Assembly (NCBI GenBank): GCA_000437595.1
Contig: FR899900.1
Coordinates: forward strand, 12,246-54,774
Direction of reading: 5' to 3'
Length of the DNA: 42,529 nt
DNA from: Faecalibacterium sp. CAG:74
GTDB taxonomy: Bacteria > Bacillota > Clostridia > Christensenellales > Aristaeellaceae
Numbering within the stretch: position 1 is the first letter of the stretch; each line of letters starts with the position of its first letter. Of this stretch, positions 26,321-33,731 are shown piece after piece. The notes under the pieces were generated by a model that saw nothing but the letters and a program-made list of their open reading frames with translations, did not search any database and was not told where the DNA came from. The position numbers were made by a program, and so were the translations under genes.

Positions 26321-26830
26321 ATGAAAATGACATCTGCCTATGCCAATAAACTGCTTCGGCAGCTGAATGAGGAGAAAGAGTTTCTGCTCAATCAGGAGGA
26401 AAATTCCTGTACCTATGTGTATGCCGCCGACGAGGAGCCGCTGATTCCGCAGTACAGCTATCCGCAGACGGAAGCGCAGCTTCGGGCGCTGGATGCGAAA
26501 ATCGTGAAGATCAAGCACGCGGTGAATTGCAGCAACGTTTCCACCAGCCTGATGCTAAGCAGCGGGCGCGTGCTGACGGTTGATCAGGCGCTCGTCGTGA
26601 TGGCGCAGCTCAGCCAGCGCAAGCAGCAGCTGGACACGCTGCGCAAGCGTCAGCCCAAGGCGCGCAACAACGACCATTACGGCCGCAGCGGCGCGACGGA
26701 GTACACCTGCATCAACTACGATTTAGCGGATGTCCGCAAGGCGTATGAGGCGATTTCCGCGGAAATCATGGAAATTCAAATGAAGCTCGACCAGCTGAAC
26801 CAGACGGTGACGTTTGACGTGGAGCTGTGA
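26321..26830 (+). CDS. DIP1984-like conserved protein
   Basis: A 169-residue, mainly alpha-helical protein. It resembles the DIP1984 (DUF6847) family in length and in the pattern LSSGRVLTVDQALVVMAQLSQRK and YDLADVRKAYEAISAEIMEIQMKLDQLNQT. Function of that family is not known to me. AAGGAG lies about nine bases upstream of the ATG; an in-frame TTG two codons earlier is closer to the site but less likely. It follows the SGNH gene by 15 bases and overlaps a 40-codon reading frame. Confidence 0.6.
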   Translation: MKMTSAYANKLLRQLNEEKEFLLNQEENSCTYVYAADEEPLIPQYSYPQTEAQLRALDAKIVKIKHAVNCSNVSTSLMLSSGRVLTVDQALVVMAQLSQRKQQLDTLRKRQPKARNNDHYGRSGATEYTCINYDLADVRKAYEAISAEIMEIQMKLDQLNQTVTFDVEL

Positions 26831-26952
26831 TGTTTTCCAGACCGATGCGCTCTTTTAGCAAGCGCGGCTGGCACAGGTTTATGGTTTGCGCAGCCGCAGA
26901 CGGTTATTGCGTTGTTCATTATCCGACACAAGGTTCATGGTTGGATTTTTGA
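26830..26952 (+). CDS. Small hypothetical protein (40 codons)
   Basis: The ATG lies within the stop codon of the DIP1984-like gene (TGATG), the usual arrangement of coupled translation. The product begins MFSRPMRSFSKRGWH and ends SWLDF, with no recognised motif or membrane segment. No separate ribosome binding site is clear. It may be a genuine small gene or an open frame after a stop. Confidence 0.3.
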   Translation: MFSRPMRSFSKRGWHRFMVCAAADGYCVVHYPTQGSWLDF

Positions 26953-26957
26953 TTATT

Positions 26958-27042
26958 ATGCGGATTTTTTTCTGCATCCCGCATCGGCCGAAAGCCTGCC
27001 CGAAAGGGTAGCGGCGCGGAGGCATCTGGTTTCATGCGCCGC
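26958..27042 (+). ncRNA. Candidate structured RNA: four consecutive hairpins
   Basis: Four short stems follow one another: ATGCGG/CCGCAT, GGC/GCC with a CGAAA loop, CTGCCC/GGGTAG with a GAAA tetraloop, and a seven-base GCGGCGC/GCGCCGC stem. A strong terminator follows 16 bases later. I recognise no known RNA family and no promoter is evident. It could be a 3' UTR of the trk-side operon, or chance in GC-rich sequence. Confidence 0.2.
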
Positions 27043-27057
27043 ATTTCTTCACATATT

Positions 27058-27105
27058 GAAAAAAGCGCCTTTCGGGGGAAAATCATCCTTCCGAAAGGCG
27101 TTTTC
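27058..27105. terminator. Bidirectional terminator
   Basis: A perfect ten-base stem (CGCCTTTCGG and CCGAAAGGCG) with TTTT on the plus strand and a T-run on the minus strand. It serves both the plus-strand genes and ispDF. Confidence 0.88.
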
Positions 27106-27109
27106 ATTT

Positions 27110-27270
27110 ATACTATTTCCAGATAAGAATGCGCCAAGATGCGCCGCGAATTTTTCATTCTGGCTAACGTGAATGAAACGCAGCGTAGCAGCGCTACGCT
27201 AAGTGGAATGAGCGGACGCCAACGGGGAAAAGGCGCAAGCAGATGGCGCAGGTGAATCTGGAAATAGTAT
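27110..27270. repeat. MITE-like repeat, family 1, copy 1 (161 bp)
   Basis: Perfect 15-base terminal inverted repeats (ATACTATTTCCAGAT and ATCTGGAAATAGTAT) enclose non-coding DNA with shorter internal palindromes (CGTAGCAGCGCTACG). A diverged copy is at 33197-33324. Its last base is also the first base of the ispDF stop codon, and its other end is five bases from the terminator. No transposase gene is inside, and no convincing target duplication was found. Confidence 0.75.
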
Positions 27271-28424
27271 TAGCCGTTTTCCTGCACCATGCAGACCGCC
27301 TGTGCGCTGATGCCCTTTTCTTCGCCCTCAAAGCCGAGCTTTTCCGTCGTCGTTGCCTTGATGTTCACGCGCGCAAGGGGCAGTTCGAGCGCATCCGCCA
27401 CATTTTGCCGCATTTGCGGAATGTAGGGGAGCAGCTTCGGTTTCTGCGCCACAATGGTCACGTCGCAGTTCGTTACACGCGCGTGGTGCGCCTTCAGCAG
27501 CGCAACAACGTGCCGAAGCAGCAGCATCGACGAGATGCCGCGGTACGCTTCGTCCGTGTCCGGGAAGTGCTTGCCGATGTCGCCCAGCGCCATTGCGCCC
27601 AGCATGGCATCCATCAGCGCGTGCAGCGCCACATCCGCATCCGAATGCCCCAGCAGCCCAAGTGTGTGCGGAATGGTCACGCCGCAGAGAATCAGCGGAC
27701 GGCCTTCCACCAGCCGATGTACGTCATAGCCTTGCCCAACTCGAAGCGCCGGCAGCGCCTGTTCTGCAAAAAATGCTTCTGTCATCAGTAAATCCTCCGG
27801 GGTCGTCAGCTTGATATTGCGTCGACTGCCCTCCGTCAGCTGCACGGGAACGCCCATCCGTTCCACCAGCGACGCATCATCCGTGCCGAGGAAGCCGTCG
27901 CGCTGCGCCTGTTCGTGTGCCTGACGGAGCAAGTCGGTCTTAAAGCCCTGCGGGGTCTGCACAGCGCGCAGGGCGGTGCGATTCGGCGTGTCCAGCGCGA
28001 TATTGGCGTCGCTGACGGTCTTGATGGTGTCCGTCACGGGAACCGCGGCGACGCCCGTTCCGCATTCCTCTACCGATGCCATGCAGCGCTGGATAACGTC
28101 TGCCGTCACCAGACAGCGCGCGCCGTCATGCACCAGTACGCCGTCGCATTGCCCAGAGAGCGCCTGCAAGCCCCGCCAGACCGATTCCTGACGCGTCGCG
28201 CCGCCTGATACCACCGGAACGTCCAGCCCGTTCTGCGCCAATTCAGATGCCATAACGGGCATGTCCTCTTCGCGGCTGACAACAACCACCTGCTCCACCA
28301 GCGGCACAAACGCCTCCACTGAGCGGACAATCATGCTTTTGCCGGCGATTGGCAGCAACACTTTATTGCACTTCGCGCCCATGCGCTGCCCGCTGCCGCC
28401 GCCCAAAATAATTGCGCCCCACAT
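27270..28424 (-). CDS. ispDF: Bifunctional IspD/IspF enzyme of the MEP isoprenoid pathway
   Basis: A 384-residue fusion. Residues 1-~222 form MEP cytidylyltransferase (IspD; nucleotide loop GGGSGQRMG at 8-16 and K21 in NKVLLPIAGK). Residues ~227-384 form MEcDP synthase (IspF; zinc ligands D234 and H236 in GYDVH, and H268 in SDADVALHAL). The two enzymes act at separate steps of the pathway, so the fusion spans a missing middle step (IspE). The ATG has a GGAGG site at the end of the S4 gene. The stop codon abuts the repeat element. Confidence 0.95.
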   Translation of the reverse strand: MWGAIILGGGSGQRMGAKCNKVLLPIAGKSMIVRSVEAFVPLVEQVVVVSREEDMPVMASELAQNGLDVPVVSGGATRQESVWRGLQALSGQCDGVLVHDGARCLVTADVIQRCMASVEECGTGVAAVPVTDTIKTVSDANIALDTPNRTALRAVQTPQGFKTDLLRQAHEQAQRDGFLGTDDASLVERMGVPVQLTEGSRRNIKLTTPEDLLMTEAFFAEQALPALRVGQGYDVHRLVEGRPLILCGVTIPHTLGLLGHSDADVALHALMDAMLGAMALGDIGKHFPDTDEAYRGISSMLLLRHVVALLKAHHARVTNCDVTIVAQKPKLLPYIPQMRQNVADALELPLARVNIKATTTEKLGFEGEEKGISAQAVCMVQENG

Positions 28425-28427
28425 GAT

Positions 28428-28709
28428 TTATTCCTCCGCGCCGCGTTCGGACGCCATCGCCGCATCCTCTTCCAGCACACGGTAGATTTCCGCAGCACCT
28501 TCCTTGCGCACCGTACCCGGCACGGCAAGAATCTCGTAGCGCCCCAAATGGTCGCCGAAGCGGATCGTCATGATATCACCGGGCTTGACCTCTGCGCCGG
28601 GTTTGGCGACTTTGCCGTTGAGCGTGACACGCCCGCCCGAGCAGGCCTCGTTCGCCACCGTGCGGCGCTTGATAATGCGGGACACCTTCAAATATTTGTC
28701 AAGACGCAT
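28428..28709 (-). CDS. S4 domain RNA-binding protein (RqcP/YabO-like)
   Basis: A 93-residue protein whose S4 domain fills the N-terminal ~60 residues (MRLDKYLKVSRIIKRRTVANEACSGGRVTLNG). Bacillus RqcP/YabO binds the 50S subunit in ribosome quality control, and in that genus it follows yabN as here. GGAGG lies five bases from the ATG. The end is three bases from the ispDF start. Confidence 0.85.
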   Translation of the reverse strand: MRLDKYLKVSRIIKRRTVANEACSGGRVTLNGKVAKPGAEVKPGDIMTIRFGDHLGRYEILAVPGTVRKEGAAEIYRVLEEDAAMASERGAEE

Positions 28710-28737
28710 GATTTCCTCCGTGTTTCGGGTATTTGAG

Positions 28738-28767
28738 AAAAAAGCCCGCAAGATTGCTCCTGCGGGC
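28738..28767 (-). terminator. Terminator after the HU gene
   Basis: GCCCGCA and TGCGGGC form a stem followed by six T on the minus strand. Some read-through may feed the S4 - ispDF genes, for which I saw no separate promoter. Confidence 0.8.
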
Positions 28768-28819
28768 TTCTATACGATGTCTGATACGAAAATGAATCAG
28801 AAAATCGTATTAAGGACGA

Positions 28820-29098
28820 TTACTGATTGACAGCGTCCTTGAGGGACTTGCCAGCCTTGAAAACAGGCGCCTTGGAAGCCGGGATGGTAATCTCCTCTTC
28901 GGGCTTCTGCGGATTGCGGGCAATGCGTTCCGGACGATCCTTCACCTCGAAAGAGCCAAAACCAACAATCTGCACCTTATCGCCCTTGGACAGGCTTTCG
29001 GTGATGACTTCAACAACCGCATTCAGCGCCAGCTCGGCGTTCTTCTTGGGGAGCTGGGTCTTTTCAGCAAGGGCAGCAACCAGTTCGGTCTTATTCAT
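28820..29098 (-). CDS. hup: HU-family DNA-binding protein
   Basis: A 92-residue nucleoid protein that bends DNA as a dimer. IVGFGSFEVKDRPERIARNPQ is the arm region and the start MNKTELVAALAEKT is typical. The ATG is set by AAGGAGG about ten bases upstream. It lies between yabN and the S4 gene, as in many Clostridia. Confidence 0.95.
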   Translation of the reverse strand: MNKTELVAALAEKTQLPKKNAELALNAVVEVITESLSKGDKVQIVGFGSFEVKDRPERIARNPQKPEEEITIPASKAPVFKAGKSLKDAVNQ

Positions 29099-29185
29099 GG
29101 AATATATTCCTCCTTGTTTGCGCGATTCACGCATAGATGAAATGGGATAACCTTGGCAGCACGCTGCTGCGGCATAGCGTCGCGG

Positions 29186-30673
29186 TCAGCGCTTCCAATC
29201 TGCGGGGGAAGATGGCTCAACAGCGCGATTTTGCGCGGCTTTCACCCGATTCCAGTATACATCCATTTCCGATAAAGTCAAGTCCTTCAGCGATTTTTCG
29301 TCCAATTTTATCAGATTTTCCATGGCAGAAAAGCGTTTGATGAACTTTTCGATGGCATTTTTGAGCGCCTGCTCCGGGTCAATGCCGCTCAGCCGTGCCA
29401 CATTGACGCAGCTGAACAGCAGATCGCCCAGTTCTTCGCCAGGATCGCGCGCGTTTTGCAGCTCTGTCAGCACCTCGTCTGCTTCCTCGTGCACCTTCGG
29501 CAGCGCATCCTGCGGCGTATCCCAGTCAAAGCCGACCTGCGCCGCTTTCTTCTGCACCTTTTCCGCACGCATGAGCGCTGGAAGACTCTTGCTCACGTCC
29601 GCCAGCACACTGCCCTGCGACATAAGCCCCTTTTCGGCTTTCTTGAGTTTTTCCCAGCTATCCGCGACTTCCTCCGGTGTGTCGCAGTGAACATTGCCGA
29701 AGATGTGCGCGTGGCGGTAAAGCATTTTGTGGACGATGGCGGTCGTAATGTCCTGCATCGTGAATTCATATGCCGACTCTGCAATGTCTGCATGGAACGC
29801 CACCTGCAGCAGCACGTCGCCAAGCTCGTCCGCCAGATGATCCATATCGCCCTCATCGACCGCGCCGACTGCCTCGTACGCTTCCTCAATCAGATAGCGG
29901 CGGAGGGTCTGATGCGTCTGTTCGCGATCCCACGGGCACTGGCGGCGCACCTGGTGCATGATGTGCTGCAAGTCCTGAAAGCTGTACCGGGTGCGCTGCT
30001 GAAGCGGAACGGCGGGCAGATACAGGCAGACCGTGTGGTCATAGGTGTGCAGGCGGTCCATCTCCCAAAGCTGGATGTTTTGCGGCTTACGGTTCGTCTT
30101 GACGGTGGATGGGAACAGCACCGTCGGCAGTTCGTCGCCGTAAATATCGCACAGGCGCAGTTTCAGGTCGCACGCCAGTGAGCGATTCCAGATTTCCGTA
30201 ATCAGCAGCGGTGTCGTCGGATCAGCGGCGGCGGTCACGGCATCCTCCGCGGGAATCGTTCGCAGCGCGCCGATGGGGGCGAGATTCCCCGGCAGCTGCG
30301 CAATGCACGCGTCTGCCAGCGTTACGCCCGGCAGGATGCGCAAGACCGCGTCCTGCGGCTGCTGTGCCCGAAGCTCCCGCACCGCGCCATCTGTTCCGGC
30401 ATCCAGCACGGCAAAGACAACCGCGTGATGCTCCGCTTCCGCCCACAGTGCCTTCGCCATATCGCGATGCATCTCGTCGAAATCCTCATAGCGGTCGTAG
30501 TAATCATCCAGCGACGTACTTTGGACGCCCGCTTCCGTCAGCACCGCGTAAACCGGGTGCTGCGCCGTGCGGAAAATCAGCCGCTTCGCCTTCTTCATCG
30601 TGTTCAGAGACTGCGCCGTCAGCAGTTCCGGATCGCCCGGTCCCAGCGACACAACGGTGATGTTCTGCTTCAT
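29186..30673 (-). CDS. yabN: YabN: fused SAM methylase and MazG nucleotide pyrophosphohydrolase
   Basis: A 495-residue fusion. Residues 1-~215 form a tetrapyrrole-methylase-like domain (VVSLGPGDPELLTAQSL). A MazG domain follows (CPWDREQTHQTLRRYLIEEAYE, then DELGDVLLQ), and a second MazG-like region (KVHEEADEVLTEL, EELGDLLFSCVNVARL) completes it. MazG removes pyrophosphate from non-canonical nucleotides. GAGG before the ATG sets the start. It lies between spoVB and hup, as in Bacillus spoVT-yabM-yabN order. Confidence 0.9.
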   Translation of the reverse strand: MKQNITVVSLGPGDPELLTAQSLNTMKKAKRLIFRTAQHPVYAVLTEAGVQSTSLDDYYDRYEDFDEMHRDMAKALWAEAEHHAVVFAVLDAGTDGAVRELRAQQPQDAVLRILPGVTLADACIAQLPGNLAPIGALRTIPAEDAVTAAADPTTPLLITEIWNRSLACDLKLRLCDIYGDELPTVLFPSTVKTNRKPQNIQLWEMDRLHTYDHTVCLYLPAVPLQQRTRYSFQDLQHIMHQVRRQCPWDREQTHQTLRRYLIEEAYEAVGAVDEGDMDHLADELGDVLLQVAFHADIAESAYEFTMQDITTAIVHKMLYRHAHIFGNVHCDTPEEVADSWEKLKKAEKGLMSQGSVLADVSKSLPALMRAEKVQKKAAQVGFDWDTPQDALPKVHEEADEVLTELQNARDPGEELGDLLFSCVNVARLSGIDPEQALKNAIEKFIKRFSAMENLIKLDEKSLKDLTLSEMDVYWNRVKAAQNRAVEPSSPADWKR

Positions 30674-30690
30674 GCTTCTTTCCTCACTCC

Positions 30691-32262
30691 TTATTTCCGT
30701 TTCCGGCGGAAGGCGTTCAAGTCCTCCTTGGTGAGTGCTTTCGTCCAAATCGCCGTAACTACGAACACCGCAATGCCGACCGCTACCTCCACAATCGTCA
30801 GCAGACGGCTGAACGGCAGGATGCGTGTCATCAGACAGACGGCCGCGCCCATCGCCAGCGTCGCAATACCCGGACGCACCAGCCAGTCGCGCCAATTGAA
30901 CTTCGTGCCGGTATACTTCATGACGTAATAGAGATTCGGAACGAGCGATACCGTGTAGCACACCAGCGACGAAATCGGCGCGCCGTGGATGTTGAAGCCC
31001 GGAATCCCCACCAGCGTGTAGTTCAGCGCAATTTTGCACACAACGCCCGCAACCAGCGTGTACATGGGAATCCGCTGCTTCCGGACACCTTGCAGAATGC
31101 TACTCGTCGCCTGCACGACCGTGAACAGCACCACCGTCAGGCTGGAAACCATCAGCAGCGTGCTGCCGGTCATGATGTTCTCTTCGCTCAGCGACCCCTG
31201 ATAGAAGAAGCGGAAAATCTGCTCGCTGAGTACGCTCATGCCGACCGAGCAGGGCAGCCCGATCAGGAACGCAAAGCGCAGACCGAGATTCGTCTGCCGC
31301 TGCACCGCGTCCATATCCTGCACAGCCCACGCGGAGGAAATTGCCGGAACGAGCGACATGCTGACCGCCAGCGACAGCGCCGTGGGAATGTTAATCAGGC
31401 GAATGACCATGCCGCTGAACACGCCGTACGTCTCAACGGCTGCATCATGCGTCAGACCGGAGACGACGCAGCGGTTGACCAGCATCGCCGAGTCGATGAA
31501 CTGCGACAAGGGCACGATGCACGAGCCAATTGTAATCGGGATGGCAATCACCATCAGCTGTTCGGCAATGCGCTTGGTGGAAGCATTCTGCTCCGGCGCA
31601 AGCTGTGGAATCGCGTCGAAGCGGCTTCGGCGGCGGAAGTAAAGCAGAATCATGTACAGCAGGGCAATCCCTTCGACGATGGTTGTGCCAAGCAGTGCGC
31701 CTGCCGCGCCCATCGCCACGCCGCCCATTTGGTTGCCGATATACGCCATCGGCAGCGCCAGAAACACCTTGCCGACCTGCTCAATCAGCTGGCTGATGGC
31801 GGTCGGCACCATGTTCTGCTGTCCCTGTATAAAGCCGCGGAACGCCGACATCATGCACACAATCGCCACACACGGTGCAATCACCTGAAAGCCGATTTTG
31901 CTGTCCGGCTGATTCACGCGCGCCGCCAGCATTCCGCTGCCCGCCAGCATGATGATGGCTGCAAGGCATCCCAAAGTCGTCAGCAGCAGCAGTGCGACAC
32001 GGAAAACGTGCTTGGCGCTGTGCGGGTCATCCTTCGCCAGCGCGGAGGATACCATTCGGCTGACCGCGACGGGCAGCCCGGCGGACGAAATTGTCAGCAG
32101 GAGGTTGTAGGTCGGGAAAACCGCATTGTAGATGCCCTGCCCCTGTGCCCCGATAACGTACGTCAGGGGGATGGAGAACAGCACGCCGACGAGCTTGCAG
32201 ATAATGCCTGCAATGCCCAGCACGGTCATGCCGCCGATAATCGACTTGGATTTGCTTGCCAT
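30691..32262 (-). CDS. spoVB: SpoVB/MOP-family lipid flippase
   Basis: A 523-residue membrane protein with about fourteen helices of the MOP (MATE/MurJ-type) fold. GAQGQGIYNAVFPTYNLLLTISSAGLP is typical of SpoVB and its relatives, which flip lipid-linked precursors for spore cortex. The ATG of MASKSK is favoured because AAAGG lies nine bases upstream. It follows spoVT and precedes yabN, the Bacillus order, although a vegetative wall role cannot be ruled out. Confidence 0.88.
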   Translation of the reverse strand: MASKSKSIIGGMTVLGIAGIICKLVGVLFSIPLTYVIGAQGQGIYNAVFPTYNLLLTISSAGLPVAVSRMVSSALAKDDPHSAKHVFRVALLLLTTLGCLAAIIMLAGSGMLAARVNQPDSKIGFQVIAPCVAIVCMMSAFRGFIQGQQNMVPTAISQLIEQVGKVFLALPMAYIGNQMGGVAMGAAGALLGTTIVEGIALLYMILLYFRRRSRFDAIPQLAPEQNASTKRIAEQLMVIAIPITIGSCIVPLSQFIDSAMLVNRCVVSGLTHDAAVETYGVFSGMVIRLINIPTALSLAVSMSLVPAISSAWAVQDMDAVQRQTNLGLRFAFLIGLPCSVGMSVLSEQIFRFFYQGSLSEENIMTGSTLLMVSSLTVVLFTVVQATSSILQGVRKQRIPMYTLVAGVVCKIALNYTLVGIPGFNIHGAPISSLVCYTVSLVPNLYYVMKYTGTKFNWRDWLVRPGIATLAMGAAVCLMTRILPFSRLLTIVEVAVGIAVFVVTAIWTKALTKEDLNAFRRKRK

Positions 32263-32299
32263 TGGCTGCATCCTTTCCGTGATGAAAATACCGTACTCC

Positions 32300-32328
32300 A
32301 TTATACGCCAGAATGCCCTCTGAATCAA
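32300..32328 (-). promoter_or_regulatory. Sigma-A promoter for spoVB - yabN
   Basis: TTGATT - 17 bases - TATAAT on the minus strand, just after the spoVT terminator. Confidence 0.85.
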
Positions 32329-32337
32329 GCAAAAACG

Positions 32338-32362
32338 CAAAAAAGGGAAGCGCGCGCTTCCC
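32338..32362 (-). terminator. Terminator of spoVT
   Basis: The 18-base palindrome GGGAAGCGCGCGCTTCCC, followed by a T-run on the minus strand. Confidence 0.85.
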
Positions 32363-32368
32363 GATTTT

Positions 32369-32926
32369 TTACTGTTCCATCTGCCGCCCGACGATGCCTG
32401 CTGCCGTTTCCGCCACCTTCAGCTCGGTGTCTCCCATTTTGACGCCGTTGTCGCGGCTCATGAGCAGCACCGCGCCAATCGCTTCGCCGTCGGCAATAAT
32501 CGGGCTGATGACCTGCGCCGTGTAGTTCGGGTTCTGATCTTCCTCCGTCGTCACTGCCACCATCCTTCCGCCGCTCTGCTGATTCAGGGCAACGGTCTGT
32601 CGGCTGGCAATGGCCGTCTCCAGCGCGCGGGAGATCGGCTTGTCGCCCAGCTCCTTGCGCGGCAGACCGCTCGCCGCCACCACCTGATCGCGGTCCACAA
32701 TCACGGCAATATGCCCCAGCGAACGGAACAGGCTCTCCGTGTAATCCTTGGCAAAGGATGACATTTCGCCAATCGGGGAATACTTCTTGAGAATCACCTC
32801 GCCGTCGCGGTCGGTGTAGATTTCCAGCGGGTCGCCTTCGCGAATCCGCAGCGTTCTGCGGATTTCCTTGGGAATGACAACACGCCCCAGTTCGTCGATG
32901 CGGCGAACAATACCGGTTGCTCGCAT
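32369..32926 (-). CDS. spoVT: Stage V sporulation regulator SpoVT
   Basis: A 185-residue transcription factor. The N-terminal AbrB/SpoVT swapped-hairpin DNA-binding domain is residues 1-~50 (VRRIDELGRVVIPKEIRR). A GAF-like domain follows, as in Bacillus SpoVT, which acts in the forespore under sigma-G. GGAGG lies nine bases upstream of the ATG. The leader contains a family 2 repeat element 38 bases upstream, and I could not find a confident sigma-G-type promoter. Confidence 0.93.
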   Translation of the reverse strand: MRATGIVRRIDELGRVVIPKEIRRTLRIREGDPLEIYTDRDGEVILKKYSPIGEMSSFAKDYTESLFRSLGHIAVIVDRDQVVAASGLPRKELGDKPISRALETAIASRQTVALNQQSGGRMVAVTTEEDQNPNYTAQVISPIIADGEAIGAVLLMSRDNGVKMGDTELKVAETAAGIVGRQMEQ

Positions 32927-32963
32927 GATGGTCAGCCTCCTTCAAAATCTGTTCGGGAAAGTG

Positions 32964-33042
32964 CATGGGTACCACCGCACAATTCGGCGGCGCGTCTGGC
33001 GATGTCTTTTCCGCCATCTGCGGCTGTGCGGTGTTACCCATG
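32964..33042. repeat. MITE-like repeat, family 2, short copy (79 bp)
   Basis: Terminal inverted repeats of 18 bases with one mismatch (CATGGGTACCACCGCACA and TGTGCGGTGTTACCCATG). The interior matches about 50 bases of the right half of the copy at 34678-34838, in inverted orientation. It sits between spoVT and the terminator of the upstream operon. Confidence 0.72.
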
Positions 33043-33142
33043 ATTTCGGTGTCCGAAAAACATTTTGTGCATTTCCTGCGTTTTCATGCACGAAAATTGG
33101 AAATCACATCGTTTTTCCCGCGTGGATAGTCGAAAGGCAATC

Positions 33143-33176
33143 AAAAAAACCTGCCGCGCAGTTTGAAGCGGGCAGG
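33143..33176 (-). terminator. Terminator of the sigma/anti-sigma operon
   Basis: CCTGCC(C)GC and GC(GC)GGCAGG pair on the minus strand, followed by seven T. It lies 20 bases beyond the family 1 repeat. Confidence 0.8.
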
Positions 33177-33196
33177 GCTTGCAGTTTTTGCTTGTC

Positions 33197-33324
33197 ATAC
33201 TATTTCCAGATAAGAATGCGCCGCGAAATTTCGTTCTGACTAACGGGAGTGGCATGCAGCGCTACGCAAAATGAAGCGACCAGATGCCAGCGCGGAAAAA
33301 GTGCGGTGAATCTGAAAATAGTAT
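33197..33324. repeat. MITE-like repeat, family 1, copy 2 (128 bp)
   Basis: The 15-base terminal inverted repeats match copy 1 except one base (ATCTGAAAATAGTAT). The interior is clearly related but shorter (GCGCTACGC, AACGGGAGTGG, GGTGAATCT). Its last base is the first base of the stop codon of the exported protein gene, as in copy 1 with ispDF. A terminator lies just beyond. Confidence 0.72.
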
Positions 33325-33731
33325 CAGATGAAACGGCGGCTGTTGGAATAGCGGGTGATTTGATGGCCATCCGCATCCGCAGTGAAGCCGATTCGGAACG
33401 TGCCTCTGGTCGTAATCGCGCTGGAATAGGAGAGGGTCGCAGAGTACGAGATGGTGTTCGTGGCGATTGTCGCCGGAACAGCCAGCGGTTTCACATAAAC
33501 CCAGCGTCCGTTCGACTGCTGTTCCAGCCATGCGTTGGTGACAACAATGCGGCCGGCAAGGATATCCGTCATCAGAGTAAAAGTGGCAACTTTGTCCATG
33601 CCGAGCGAACAAGTGGCGGACAGGAAAGTGACATCCGCACACGGTTCTACGGAATCGTCTGCGAATGCACAGCTCAAAAGTGCCGCAAGAACAAGCAGCA
33701 CAGCGAAAACACGGCGAAGCATATGCATCAT
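33324..33731 (-). CDS. Small exported protein of the sigma/anti-sigma cassette
   Basis: A 135-residue protein with an N-terminal signal sequence, about residues 1-24, ending SCAFA. A lipobox at C21 (LLSC) is possible, but an AFA cleavage site is equally likely. The rest is beta-rich (TFTLMTDILAGRIVVTNAWLEQQ; GTFRIGFTADADGHQITRYSNS), with no known family. AGGAG lies before the ATG, which directly follows the anti-sigma stop codon. It is the third gene of a coupled cassette. Function is unknown. Confidence 0.6.
   Translation of the reverse strand: MMHMLRRVFAVLLVLAALLSCAFADDSVEPCADVTFLSATCSLGMDKVATFTLMTDILAGRIVVTNAWLEQQSNGRWVYVKPLAVPATIATNTISYSATLSYSSAITTRGTFRIGFTADADGHQITRYSNSRRFI

Noticed and set aside
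26912..27172. 86-codon plus-strand frame
   Set aside because: It runs through a strong terminator hairpin and into the repeat element, so it is not a credible gene.
30985..32442. Plus-strand frame of 485 codons
   Set aside because: Antisense to spoVB; the composition is of a shadow frame.
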